Source of the DNA: Gyrodactylus bullatarudis
Lineage: Eukaryota; Platyhelminthes; Monogenea; Gyrodactylidea; Gyrodactylidae
Length of the DNA stretch: 64,000 nt
Direction: 5' to 3'
Assembly: GCA_012064415.1 (NCBI GenBank)
Contig: SSNU01000223.1
Span: 186,001 to 250,000, forward strand
Numbering within the stretch: the first letter of the stretch is position 1; every line of letters begins with the position of its first letter. The position numbers and the translations under genes were made by a program. Positions 48,895 to 58,999 of the stretch are shown piece after piece. The notes under the pieces are model-generated. The model searched no databases. It worked only from the letters and a program-made list of their open reading frames with translations, and had not been told where the DNA came from.

Positions 48895-50919
48895 AAATAG
48901 GGTAACCTAAAATAGTGATTGATCCAATATCCCTACATATATATTCACTATTTAACGTAAAATAATGATTTTGAAAAGCAAGAACAGTTTTAAAAAGAAC
49001 ATCAATTCTCAATCAATTCTGAAAAAATGTTAATAATAAACCCACACATGAGAGGAATGATTGGATTGACACGAAAAACTTTACTATAAATACTCATATG
49101 ACAGATTTCCCAATTACTCTCTAGTTTCTTCTTCTACTTTTACAAATAACTAACCACAACTAGTTACAACAACCCCAAAGAAAAAAGGATCAAACATTTG
49201 AAAAAAAACATATATATTTTGAATGATAGCCTGATTGACACCCTGGAAGTCTTCAATGTGTACAGATTATTTCAAGATTTTTATGTAAATTTTATTCTGA
49301 CCATAATGACAAAAAAACCATCTGAGAAACATTTTTCTGAAAATTCTTAATCATTTTAAAATTACACTTTACTTGATATATATTACTACTGTTTTATCAT
49401 ATTCATATAACTTGTCATGAAAATGTATCAAGAAAAGGTGACGACAAAGGAATAGAGACACTATGTATGAATGTGCTTTGGTGAAAAAGAAAATGAAAAA
49501 AAAATATATCAAAAGAAGAAAAAGACCTTGTGAAATATATATATATATTTGAAAATTTGACAGAAATACGAAAAAATTGACTTTTGTATTTGAATAAGTC
49601 TTGACATTTTCAATTTTGCTAATTCATTTTAAATTTTGAGTCCGATTGAGTAATGATGATTTCTCATCCTCTGATTGGCTAAATTAGCTTAGAGAAGATA
49701 TAACTCAGCAAAAATATCAGAAATATAAGAAGATGGGTAATTCTACTATTTTTCATCTTCCTCCAATCTAAATTATGAGGCCCAATTTCACGATATGAAG
49801 AAAATTAATTTTTAAGGAATTATGAAATATTTCAAATCTCGAGTTGGCGCCAAATTCAAATTTTTTAAAACTTTAAGTTGAAAAATTTTGTTGATTTCAA
49901 AATGAGAGACTGTCCGAAAGTTGATTTTTAGGATCGGACAAAAACATCAAATATGCTAAATCAGATTTTCAGAATCACTTCATCATCGTAGGAAAAAAGA
50001 ATTTTAAAAAAGAATAAAAAAATTTTCAACCTAATGTTAAAAAATGGAATTTAGCGCTATTTCGGAATTTAAAAAGTTGGTTTTTTCGATTCTTTTCCTT
50101 CAAATCGTGGGTCTTGAATTCGACTTTTCGATGAAAAATTGAGAATTTTGTAAGCATTATAAGTTCCTATCTTCATATTAACTAGGTTTAGATAAAATTT
50201 ATCTGCACCATAGCAATTCCAAATATTTGGCTATCGCGCTGGTAATACCAGCCTGGTATCCATGTTGTGCTCAAAATTTCGGTAAAATGAATTAACTCAA
50301 AAAGTACAAGGTTTCGTTAAAAAAAATTTATATCAGTTTGTTCGTCTCTTTGTGAAGGTTTCAAATTTATCTTTTGTCAGACATTTCTAGTTTGTAATAA
50401 ACCGAACATACATACGCACAATTGATTGACAATAAAAAAGTTTATTGAAGAAAAAAAATCTTATCTCTGAATCATTTTGACTCGATCAGGAGGAAATTTT
50501 GAATCGAAAATTGTTATATATAACTTAGACTGAATATAATTAATAATTGTAGTACAGTTTACCTTGAGAAAGAAATCTTTAGTTATGATAAAAGTATTTC
50601 TGAAGAGTTGCTTCACGAGAAATTTTCACTATCACAAGGCTGAAAAGATAATACAAATAATTACAGAAAAATTGAATTATTTTCTTCTTTTGAAGAACAA
50701 AATCATATAGAATATTATTCTTCTGAATTTGATCTCTAGCACTATCATGATTTCTTGGCTCTTTCTTTCCTTTGTTAGAGAACCTTTGTGTGTGCAAATA
50801 CTGCAAGTACTTTTGGGAAAAGTTTTGGCTATAGAAACTATTGATGTTATTATAGTTTAGGGGTAATTACAAAGATGGCCAACAAAATAAGATCTTTCCC
50901 GTTTTTTGGGTCTCTTTTT

Positions 50920-51440
50920 AAATTTCGATTTGGCGCCAAAATCCCATTTTTTCGAACTTTGAACCGAAATTTTCATTGATTTCGAAGTTGGAGGTTGATC
51001 AAAAGGGGGTTTTCAAGATCAAGATTAGACAAGAAAGCTGACTAGCACCATCAAATTACCCCATTTTCGAGGGCATTTAAAACTATCGAAATTTAATTGA
51101 TTTCCGAGTAGTGAAAATGATCAAAAATTTGAAATTCAGCTCCCAAACGATAATAAGGTTATGCATCAGTTGAATTGATTTTCTTGTCTAATCCTGATCC
51201 TGAAAAACTCCTTTCGATCAGCCTCCAACTTTCAAATCAATAAAAATTTCCGGTTCAAAGCTCGTAAAAATGGGATTTCGGAGCCAAATCGAAATTTGAA
51301 AAATGACAATATTCTTCATAAAAATAATTTTTTTCTTCAAATGAGTAGGATTCCAAAAATATCTTTAACAAATTCTAATTTTTGATGAAAAAATCGAGAT
51401 TTCTGTAAAAATCATAGATTTACAACTTGATATAAATTAG
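50920..51440. repeat. Copy of the GGCGCC dispersed palindromic repeat
   Basis: Left half (CGATTTGGCGCCAAAATCCC, then TTGATTTCGAAGTTGGAGG and AGATCAAGATTAGACAAGAA) is mirrored in the right half (TCTTGTCTAATCCTGATC, CCTCCAACTTTCAAATCAA, AAATGGGATTTCGGAGCC). Related copies occur near 3170-3270, 49850-50170, 61040-61395 and 62330-62520. Confidence 0.7.
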
Positions 51441-51805
51441 CTTTAGTAATGAGAAGATACGGCTGTTCTCCATGAATTTGGGAATGTGTGATTTTTCTTT
51501 TTGAAATTGAAACATTCATATTTATTCATCGATATAATGATTTGTAAAAATAAAGAAACAGGTAAAGAGTGTTTAATGTGCCTGATGTGAGAGGGTTTGA
51601 ACCTTGGAAAGGATAAGAGGAGAGAGATACCATTATGTCACAGCAGGCATTTTACAAAAATCTCATTTTTTCATCAAACTCTCAGAATATTCTGGAGATT
51701 GTTCAGATGCTTCTGAGATTCAAAGTTGATTGAGATGCAAGAATTTGATTGATGTTAGATTCCTTATTACTAAGGCCTCAAATAGTCATAAAAGTTACTT
51801 ATATC

Positions 51806-51853
51806 GGCATGTAAAGACTGCTGAGTATGCCTAAAATAAAGCGCTTATCTCTT
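51806..51853 (+). ncRNA. Decayed hammerhead-like module (unit G)
   Basis: GGCAT (51806-51810), AAGA (51814-51817), CTGCTGA (51818-51824, one core substitution), ATGCC, TAAA in place of GAAA, a stem III palindrome around AAGCGCTT, an ATC triplet, and TCTT (51850-51853) pairing with AAGA. It is a relative of unit E with damaged cores, so probably inactive. Confidence 0.5.
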
Positions 51854-52194
51854 AATAACTTTGGGCATCGGCATTCATTTTTTACTATCTGAAAGTAGTA
51901 AATTTTTTTAATTTAATACATTTTTAATATAGTCTTATTTGCATTCATAACAAAAATATTTTAGACTGTTGAAAAGGGATGTAAAACATTTAGAAAAATG
52001 GAAATATATCTGTTTATCTGTGCTACTCTTATTATAACTATTTCCAAAGGATATTTACTAGTTTAAACATTAGTAACAAGTAGGAAAATCTCTAAACTAC
52101 AGAATCAAGTAGCAAAAGAAAGTTTAGACAAAGCAAAGAACCTTTTGACCTAGATAAATGAGAAAAATTTGTTTATATCAAAAATAATTCATGT

Positions 52195-52647
52195 TTATTT
52201 CATATCTGATTCTTTATTCTGCTTGTTAGTTTTCAATTCATGTCTAAGATAGGCGTATTTATCATTTTTGTAGACACGATCAGTTCTCTTCAAGACAACC
52301 TTCTTCAAATTCTCCTCAATACCCTTGAATAAATCAAAAGTTTTCGCTAGATTAAGATAACGAACTTTTGAGCCTCTAATGAACATGCGATCGTATTTTT
52401 TCATTGTCACTGGTTCATTAGACAGGACAGAGGAACTTCTCATCGAGACTCCAGATAGTCGAATGTTCATGTACTCATCGATTTGTTCGAGTTTCCCTAT
52501 GATCCTCTCGTGATTCAGGAGTGTAACACAAATTTGACTGCCAACCAAACTCTTTCCAAAGGCACACATCAGAGTATTCTTTTGTCTTTGCTTAAAAGCG
52601 TAAATTTTTGCAGCTGATTTGGCATCTACAAGACTCTGAAAGGACAT
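52195..52647 (-). CDS. Lsm10-like U7 snRNP Sm protein
   Basis: A single 150-codon frame. An Sm fold is visible: Sm1 ICVTLLNHERIIGKLEQIDEY followed by MNIRL, and Sm2 YDRMFIRGSKVRYLNL. The MNIRL plus RYxxL pattern and the N-terminal extension fit Lsm10, the SmD1-like subunit of the U7 snRNP that directs histone mRNA 3'-end processing. The C-terminal tail is Lys-rich (KKVVLKRTDRVYKNDKY). The start at 52647 is uncertain: CTTTCAG just after the ATG could be a splice acceptor with an upstream exon. Another SmD1-related protein is the main alternative. Confidence 0.65.
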   Translation of the reverse strand: MSFQSLVDAKSAAKIYAFKQRQKNTLMCAFGKSLVGSQICVTLLNHERIIGKLEQIDEYMNIRLSGVSMRSSSVLSNEPVTMKKYDRMFIRGSKVRYLNLAKTFDLFKGIEENLKKVVLKRTDRVYKNDKYAYLRHELKTNKQNKESDMK

Positions 52648-53460
52648 TTCATTGATTATTCCGCATGTATATTACTTTTTGATCATTGATCACATAAAAA
52701 GATTGTATATGCATTAAATTTTATAAAAAATATTTATTTTTTCAATCAATAAGTTCAAGGAAATGGCATAGATGAATTCTATTATTGTGATAGTAGATCA
52801 TTTTTTATTGTATATAATATCATGTTTGTATAATCATTGATTATAATCACAATCTTAGTGTAGTAATAATGACCGATATGATTGAAATGTAAAAAAATAA
52901 ATTAGGCATAGAGAAAAATAACAGATGAGATTTCTAGACTCTTATTGTATCGATGAGTGGCTTTGAGTCTTTTTCCACGAGAGATTCTTGTGATGTATTT
53001 TCGCTGCTTGAAAGACAAATAGTTCGAACACTTTCTGTGGGAGGAATCTGGGGAATATCTGGTTTTTTCTTGTACAAGAAAAACTGACTGAAAATCTATA
53101 ATGGAGAAAAATTTGAGATTTATCATAAGATTTATTTAAACTTTAGAAAAAATTAGAATTATCAGTCATTAATCATGCAAAAAGAGGGAATTATGGCAAA
53201 TTTGAAATATTGAAATAGCGCCATAATTTTTAAACTTTTAGTTGAAAAAATCAACGTGAGAGAGTGATCTTGTCTTTACAAGCCTTCTTCAATGGTACAA
53301 TAAGCTCTTCAAACAAAATCTATTCGTATAATTCATCCCTATCAGTTTAGTCGTTTGATGAGCTTGTCAAATCATTGAGGAAGGCAAGTAAAGAAAATCG
53401 AAACATTTGGATGCCCAATAGCTTAAAATCCTAATACTGAGTTAAGTTTAAATAAATTTT
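52648..53460. other. Intergenic spacer
   Basis: Upstream of the Lsm10-like gene. Short open frames show no family features. A fragment of the dispersed repeat (TAGCGCCATAATTTTTAAAC) lies near 53215-53260. Confidence 0.45.
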
Positions 53461-53660
53461 AGGCCTGGGAAATTGTGCCGAGCATCTTCGAAAATTTTAT
53501 CTGAATTAGTAGAAATATTCATTTCTTAGAGGATTTTGAAGACGAGTGAATAATGAGAAATAAAGCTTTTATTTCACCGGTTCTCATCAGACTCTTACAC
53601 CGGCTTGATATTTATACATACAATAATGAAAAAATAAAAATCCTCTGATTGGACTAATGG
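53461..53660 (-). mobile_element. Retroelement 5' unit A: TATA box, hammerhead-like leader, short ORF start
   Basis: On the minus strand: TATAAATA (rc of 53609-53616), CCGGT, AGAGT (rc of 53591-53595), core CTGATGA (rc of 53584-53590), ACCGG, GAAA (rc of 53572-53575), a palindrome containing AATAAA and AGCTTT, then ATG at 53522 opening MNISTNSDKIFEDARHNF. The unit recurs inverted at 54495-54635. The stem I match is weaker than in the other units (GAG with CUC, one base off). The arrangement resembles the terminal repeat of a Penelope-like element or a compact LTR. Confidence 0.6.
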
Positions 53661-53930
53661 GAATTGAAAGAATATCACAGGGAGGAGGGGTAGGGTTTCA
53701 CTGAGTTCATTGTCTTTTCTTGAGAAAGGGATCCAGTTGTAACTGCCCGCTGCATCTTTTTCTTTTTCGGACATAAGTTGCCTGATTTCCTCGAAAATAT
53801 TTGGAGGCTGCTGACTAGAAGTCATGCTAGTTTAAAGAACGAACGAAAGTTGATTGGTGAATAAAGCTTTATTTTCGTCGGTTCTTTTCGGACCAAACAC
53901 CGACTTAATATATTTATATACATGAAAAAT
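53595..53930 (-). mobile_element. Retroelement 5' unit C with truncated ORF
   Basis: On the minus strand: a TATA-rich box (53909-53921), GTCGGT (rc of 53899-53904), TTGGT (rc of 53892-53896), a degenerate core, ACCGAC (rc of 53877-53882), GAAA, the palindrome AATAAAGCTTTATT, then ACCAA (rc of 53854-53858), which pairs with TTGGT. ATG at 53825 opens MTSSQQPPNIFEEIRQLMSE; the frame runs into unit A and stops at 53595. The N-terminal FEEIRQ resembles the FEDARH and LDEVRQ starts of the sister units, so these are 5' ends of one protein family. Confidence 0.58.
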
Positions 53931-53974
53931 TAGAGGACATAATAATAAAGGCCAATAGCAGTCATTCAACTAGT

Positions 53975-54457
53975 TCTGACAAATGGGAATAGAGTGTGTT
54001 CATCTCTTAGGGGCAGTGAGGAATGCATCTATTGTCTGGACACCGGATGGTAATCTTCTTCTATGCTTTCCTCTTCCCTTTGGTTGCTTGGGGGAAACCG
54101 ACAGATTCCTTTTCCGCGATGGCGTGGGAGCTTGTGTTTCTGGTTGAGAGAAATACCTCATACGATCATCATGGGTGTCAAAATCTTTTTGGTTGCTGGG
54201 GGGAGGGAACTATTAGAGATAGTTTCAATTGAGGTTTTACAACTAGAGGAAGTGTCATTATCAACTAATGTTGAGGTTTGAGTTGCGATCAATCCAGTTG
54301 TTAGGCCATCATTAGAAGAAAATTTTTGAGTTGATGTGAAAATTGGACCGTTTTCAGATGGAGTAGTATCAATTGATGTTGAGTTTAGTGGTGCTTTTAC
54401 TGAATTCGGGTTCAAATCACTGTTCTGTTGCTGTCTCTCGGTCGGTCTTTCGGTCAT
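53975..54457 (-). pseudogene. Broken retroelement-associated ORF
   Basis: The minus-strand frame 54457-54158 (MTERPTERQQQNSDLNPN...) is Ser/Thr/Asn-rich. It breaks near 54175, and the neighbouring frame continues through SQPETQAPTPSRKRNLS to a basic end with GRGKHRRRLPS and a final TIDAFLTAPKR before a stop near 54010. I do not recognise the family. Position between retroelement units C and B suggests a degraded internal part of the same element. Confidence 0.4.
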
Positions 54458-54494
54458 CTTTTTCTTTTGACTCCTCTATTTTTATTATTTTTCA

Positions 54495-54635
54495 TTATTT
54501 TATGTATAAATATCAAGCCTGTGTAAAAGTCTGATGAGAACCGGTGAAATAAAAGCTTTATTACTCATTGTTCACTCGTCTTAAAATCCTTTAAGAAATG
54601 AATATTTCTACTAATTCAGATAAAATTTAGGTCAT
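54495..54635 (+). mobile_element. Retroelement 5' unit B (inverted copy of A)
   Basis: TATAAATA (54505-54512), AGT (54528-54530), core CTGATGA (54531-54537), ACCGG, GAAA (54546-54549), a stem III palindrome (54549-54561), ACT (54563-54565) pairing with AGT, and ATG at 54598 opening MNISTNSDKI before a TAG. It is close to unit A but opposite in orientation, so A and B form inverted ends about 1.1 kb apart. Confidence 0.6.
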
Positions 54636-54639
54636 TTTA

Positions 54640-55877
54640 TACTAAATCCGAGATTTGGAATCTCAAATATTATAATCATAATTATGAGCTGGCCATAAAT
54701 TTTCTTAAAGATGAAACGTAACTTTAAATAATTTAAGGATTTAATTTCTCTTTCTCCAAATGGTAAAGGTATTTTTTCGAGAACAATTAGAGTTGTGGTG
54801 GTGGATGTCATATACGGAGAGAATAAGGATACATATATGTTGAATATACATGTACAATATATATTGAAAAAAATAAGGTCTACTCATGATCGAGTAAAAT
54901 CTGGATTTTTGTGTTTGGGAATAAAGATAGCTTTCAATGAGATCTTAAAATATTCATACTACACAGAAATTACCATAAAATCAGATTTTGTGATCAAAAT
55001 TCTTAATAGGATTCAACTTTTGATTTCGAAAACTTGATTTTATCCCGTGCCAAATCCCCCAAAAATCCAGTAAAAAGCTCGAAAGGTCTCTCGTATTACA
55101 GCCGTCTCAATTTCCCTTTACAGCCCGCTCAACTTTATATAGCTATAATCTCAGATCTGGTACTGGTTTCTCAATTCTCCTGCACACAATATTGTCATTA
55201 AGATCGCGATTCCTAATTAACTTATCCATTTTCAAAGACATTTAAATAAACTAGATATGTAATTTATCCTAGATAATCATAATTATTTTTGTAAATTTTT
55301 GAAATAATATTTCAATTAAATAAAAATCTATAATGTATATTTTTATGAAAATTTGATGGATAAAATTTTTAAATTAAATATCGCAGGCTCATTCAATTCG
55401 CTCATTTCCCGCAAATTGTTCATTAGATACTGTTAGATTACCCTAATTAATATTGTTAGGAAGATATTCTTCGCCTGAATAATCTGTGAGATTTCCATAT
55501 GAAGATTGAAAGGATTTAAATGCAGCGTGATAAATTATCATTTTTTATTTTCAACTTGATGCAAGTGATAGAAATAAAGTCACGATTGAATAATCCATTT
55601 TGATATGAAAAAAATTATGATTTGTTGTCAAAGTCGTAGATAGTTTATTTATACAAATGTTTTTCCCAGACTCAGATCAGAGAAAATAAAGCTAGGAGGC
55701 TTAAAGTAAGAGTTGTAGGGAATCTATTTAAAGCCTCTAAAATTGCAGAGGTTATTGCAATCATATGAGAGTTATATTGTTGCCATTTTCTAAATTCGGA
55801 CAAGAAAAAAGTGTTGAATTTTAGGGATTATTCGAATTTGAGGAATAAAACTTGCAATTTTTTCAATAGAAAGATGA
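54640..55877. other. Intergenic spacer
   Basis: AT-rich, downstream of the PQ-loop transporter gene. An 80-codon plus-strand frame at 54795-55037 shows no family features and is not called as a gene. Confidence 0.45.
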
Positions 55878-56758
55878 TTAGATGAACATGATGAAAACGA
55901 GGAAAACCTGACTATTGATTAAGATTGTGGGATTAAAATTTGAAAAAAGATACTTACAATGAAATCAAGGAATAGACAACCCAAAGATCCAACAATCCAC
56001 GGCAACGACTTTAAAAGAAAGCTGGGATCTGTTGAAGTGAGAAAGATTTGTGAACCGTAAGAGATATTTCCAAGAATTGTACAAATGAATACCCCAATAC
56101 TGAGGCCATCAGTAGCTTTCCTCTTGTAATTTATTCTTATTTGAGGAAGCCTCGAGAGTAAGTACAAAACAGCTGATATCCACCCGAAAGCATAGCCAAC
56201 GTATGAATAGATATTGGGTAAAAAGTCAATGACTGGCGTACTAGAAACTGTTGCAAAAGAAGTTATTGTTAAGCAAGCAACAACGCCACCTCGAAGATTC
56301 AAGGAAGAAACAGGAACTGATTCATTATCCAAAGAATAGTTATCTTGATAATTCATCAATAAATTCTTTTTATTCTGTCTGGTATAATAAAGATATTGAA
56401 AAACCAAGATAAAATCCATGATTATACCATAGATTACAACAATAATTTGAAGAAGAAGTTCACGGACTAGAACAGCTCCAATGAAATTGAGTAAATCGCC
56501 AATTGTCCAAAATGCAAGTAAATGAGGAGATATTGATCCTTCTGGTATACCATACTTGAAATTTTTAATTATCTGTGGTATTCCGAATATAAGAACTGTA
56601 ATTATATTTATAATTCCACAAGCAACAGCAAGTTCATCTTTCTGACTAAGAACACAAATGCGCATTGTATGCCAAATCCAGGGTACTCCATGAGTACAGT
56701 TTAAATCTGCAGGACGAAGATCCGACATATTTGATTGGAATGATAAAGGAAAAAGCAT
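55878..56758 (-). CDS. PQ-loop lysosomal amino-acid transporter (LAAT1/PQLC2-like)
   Basis: Two exons, 55958-56758 and 55878-55907, joined across a 50-nt intron in phase 0, give 276 residues. The short last exon encodes VFLVFIMFI before TAA. Two PQ-loop motifs are clear, GIPQIIKNFKYGIPEGSISP and LSRLPQIRINYKRKATDGLS, set in about seven hydrophobic segments, as in the SLC66 family. Members of this group export cationic amino acids from lysosomes. An N-terminal NCTHGVPWIWHT gives a possible luminal glycosylation site, as in PQLC2. The start ATG at 56758 lies only about 180 bp from the foldback element 56938-58016, which therefore occupies the promoter region. Confidence 0.88.
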
Positions 56759-56937
56759 GGCTTCTTTCTTAGTAGTCTTTTTTCATTTATAATTTCACGA
56801 ATGGTTTTATTTAAAACAAATGAATTTTCCAGGATTTTATGAAAGCTGTTTTTGTTTTAGTGATGATAACTTCTCATCATTAAAATTCAATTAAATTTCT
56901 AAATTGACATTATAGTAAATTTTATTATTTAATAGTA

Positions 56938-58016
56938 CAGTGAATTCTCTAACAATTGTATATAGAAAAGACCAACTCAATAAAAAATACTCGACCCTCT
57001 ACTATAAAGTAGTCGTATTAAAATTGGAATTAAAAAATCCCAGCCTGTACTTTAATTTTTGTACTCATAATTTTTCCAATGTTTTTTATCAGTCATATGA
57101 TTGAAACGACCTCATATTTAGGCTTGATATGCAATAATCTACCATATACCAAAATTTCAAAGCAACAGGTTCTAAGATTACGATTTTGAGTATTTTTCAT
57201 AATTCATCGATAAAATTTATACCATTCGATTGAGAATCAAAAATTTCACTATTTGTTTCTATGAAAAAACTTAACAGAAAACATCAGTGGCTGTCTAAAA
57301 TCAATTTTGAGTTTTATCCGCAAACATTTCTTTTCTTAAAATCATCTGAATTCCAAAGCTTACTTGTGAAGGGCTTGACTTTGATGTGATACAACTCTGA
57401 CTCTCTCCTCTCTTGGTGCAGAGTTTTGAGGGTAATGTTTGCACTATTCTACATTATGTTTGTAGTGATCTCCTAAAGAGATTCGATTCGATAGATATGT
57501 TTCTATTAATAAGTGGTCGAATTGTTGGGCAATTCAAACAAAGAGAGGAGAGAGTCAGAGTTGTATCACATCAAAGTCAAGCCCTTCACAAGTAAGCTTT
57601 GGAATTCAGATGATTTTAAGAAAAGAAATGTTTGCGGATAAAACTCAAAATTGATTTTAGACAGCCACTGATGTTTTCTGTTAAGTTTTTTCATAGAAAC
57701 AAATAGTGAAATTTTTGATTCTCAATCGAATGGTATAAATTTTATCGATGAATTATGAAAAATACTCAAAATCGTAATCTTAGAACCTGTTGCTTTGAAA
57801 TTTTGGTATATGGTAGATTATTGCATATCAAGCCTAAATATGAGGTCGTTTCAATCATATGACTGAAAAAAACATTGGAAAAATTATGAGTACAAAAATT
57901 AAAGTACAGGCTGGGATTTTTTAATTCCAATTTTAATACGACTACTTTATAGTAGAGGGTCGAGTATTTTTTATTGAGTTGGTCTTTTCTATATACAATT
58001 GTTAGAGAATTCACTG
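56938..58016. mobile_element. Foldback DNA element with about 476-bp inverted repeats
   Basis: Arms 56938-57414 and 57541-58016 are reverse complements with only scattered differences; a 126-nt loop separates them. The outer ends are CAGTGAATTCTCTAAC and its complement, flanked by TA on both sides, as in pogo/Tc1-mariner MITEs. The loop has no convincing ORF. It lies upstream of the PQ-loop transporter gene. Confidence 0.9.
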
Positions 58017-58020
58017 TACT

Positions 58021-58170
58021 NNNNNNNNNNNNNNNNNNNNNNNNNNNNNNNNNNNNNNNNNNNNNNNNNNNNNNNNNNNNNNNNNNNNNNNNNNNNNNNN
58101 NNNNNNNNNNNNNNNNNNNNNNNNNNNNNNNNNNNNNNNNNNNNNNNNNNNNNNNNNNNNNNNNNNNNNN
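58021..58170. other. Assembly gap (150 N)
   Basis: A run of 150 N. The sequence on its right begins exactly at the inner border of the foldback arm, so the gap sits inside an unresolved hairpin repeat. Open frames spanning it are artefacts. Confidence 0.98.
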
Positions 58171-58646
58171 AAGAGAGGAGAGAGTCAGAGTTGTATCACA
58201 TCAAAGTCAAGCCCTTCACAAGTAAGCTTTGGAATTCAGATGATTTTAAGAAAAGAAATGTTTGCGGATAAAACTCAAAATTGATTTTAGACAGCCACTG
58301 ATGTTTTCTGTTAAGTTTTTTCATAGAAACAAATAGTGAAATTTTTGATTCTCAATCGAATGGTATAAATTTTATCGATGAATTATGAAAAATACTCAAA
58401 ATCGTAATCTTAGAACCTGTTGCTTTGAAATTTTGGTATATGGTAGATTATTGCATATCAAGCCTAAATATGAGGTCGTTTCAATCATATGACTGAAAAA
58501 AACATTGGAAAAATTATGAGTACAAAAATTAAAGTACAGGCTGGGATTTTTTAATTCCAATTTTAATACGACTACTTTATAGTAGAGGGTCGAGTATTTT
58601 TTATTGAGTTGGTCTTTTCTATACACAATTGTTAGAGAATTCACTG
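58171..58646. repeat. Second copy of the right foldback arm (probable assembly duplicate)
   Basis: Nearly identical to 57541-58016; I noticed one difference near the outer end (ATACACAATT against ATATACAATT). It ends in the same CACTG-TA. A haplotype copy or a scaffolding artefact is more likely than a true tandem arm. Confidence 0.85.
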
Positions 58647-58999
58647 TACTGAATAAATCTGTCATCATTGAATCAATGACATTGATGACAAGATTTCGTT
58701 TTTGTAATTATGGGCGTATTTACTTTCAAGTAATAACTTCATTAATATTCATATATCATTAATTATATTTATTTATAAATATTTGTAAATTTAAATGAGT
58801 TATCTAATGATTGTATCAAAATGGTGAATATTATAAATGGAAGTTATGAATTGAAAATTTTTAAATGCAACTTGAGTCTATCATAATACAAAATTTAAAT
58901 AGGAATGATTCCTTGCTAAATGTGTTAAAAAAAACAAATTTTCGATTGTTAATCTTTGAGCGAAATAATAATAACATTTTTTCACAGTAGTATCGTTTA

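Larger units (their letters stand above)
48895..52194. other. Convergent intergenic region with dispersed palindromic repeats
   Basis: Between the collagen stop (+) and the Lsm10-like stop (-). Copies of the dispersed repeat lie at about 49850-50170 (GAGTTGGCGCCAAATTC) and 50920-51440 (GATTTGGCGCCAAAATCCC, with mirrored GGGATTTCGGAGCCAAATC near 51280). A ribozyme-like unit is at 51806. No gene is recognised. Confidence 0.6.

Noticed and set aside
57974..58271. Open frames running through the N gap
   Set aside because: They exist only because N codons do not stop translation; the flanks are foldback arm sequence.
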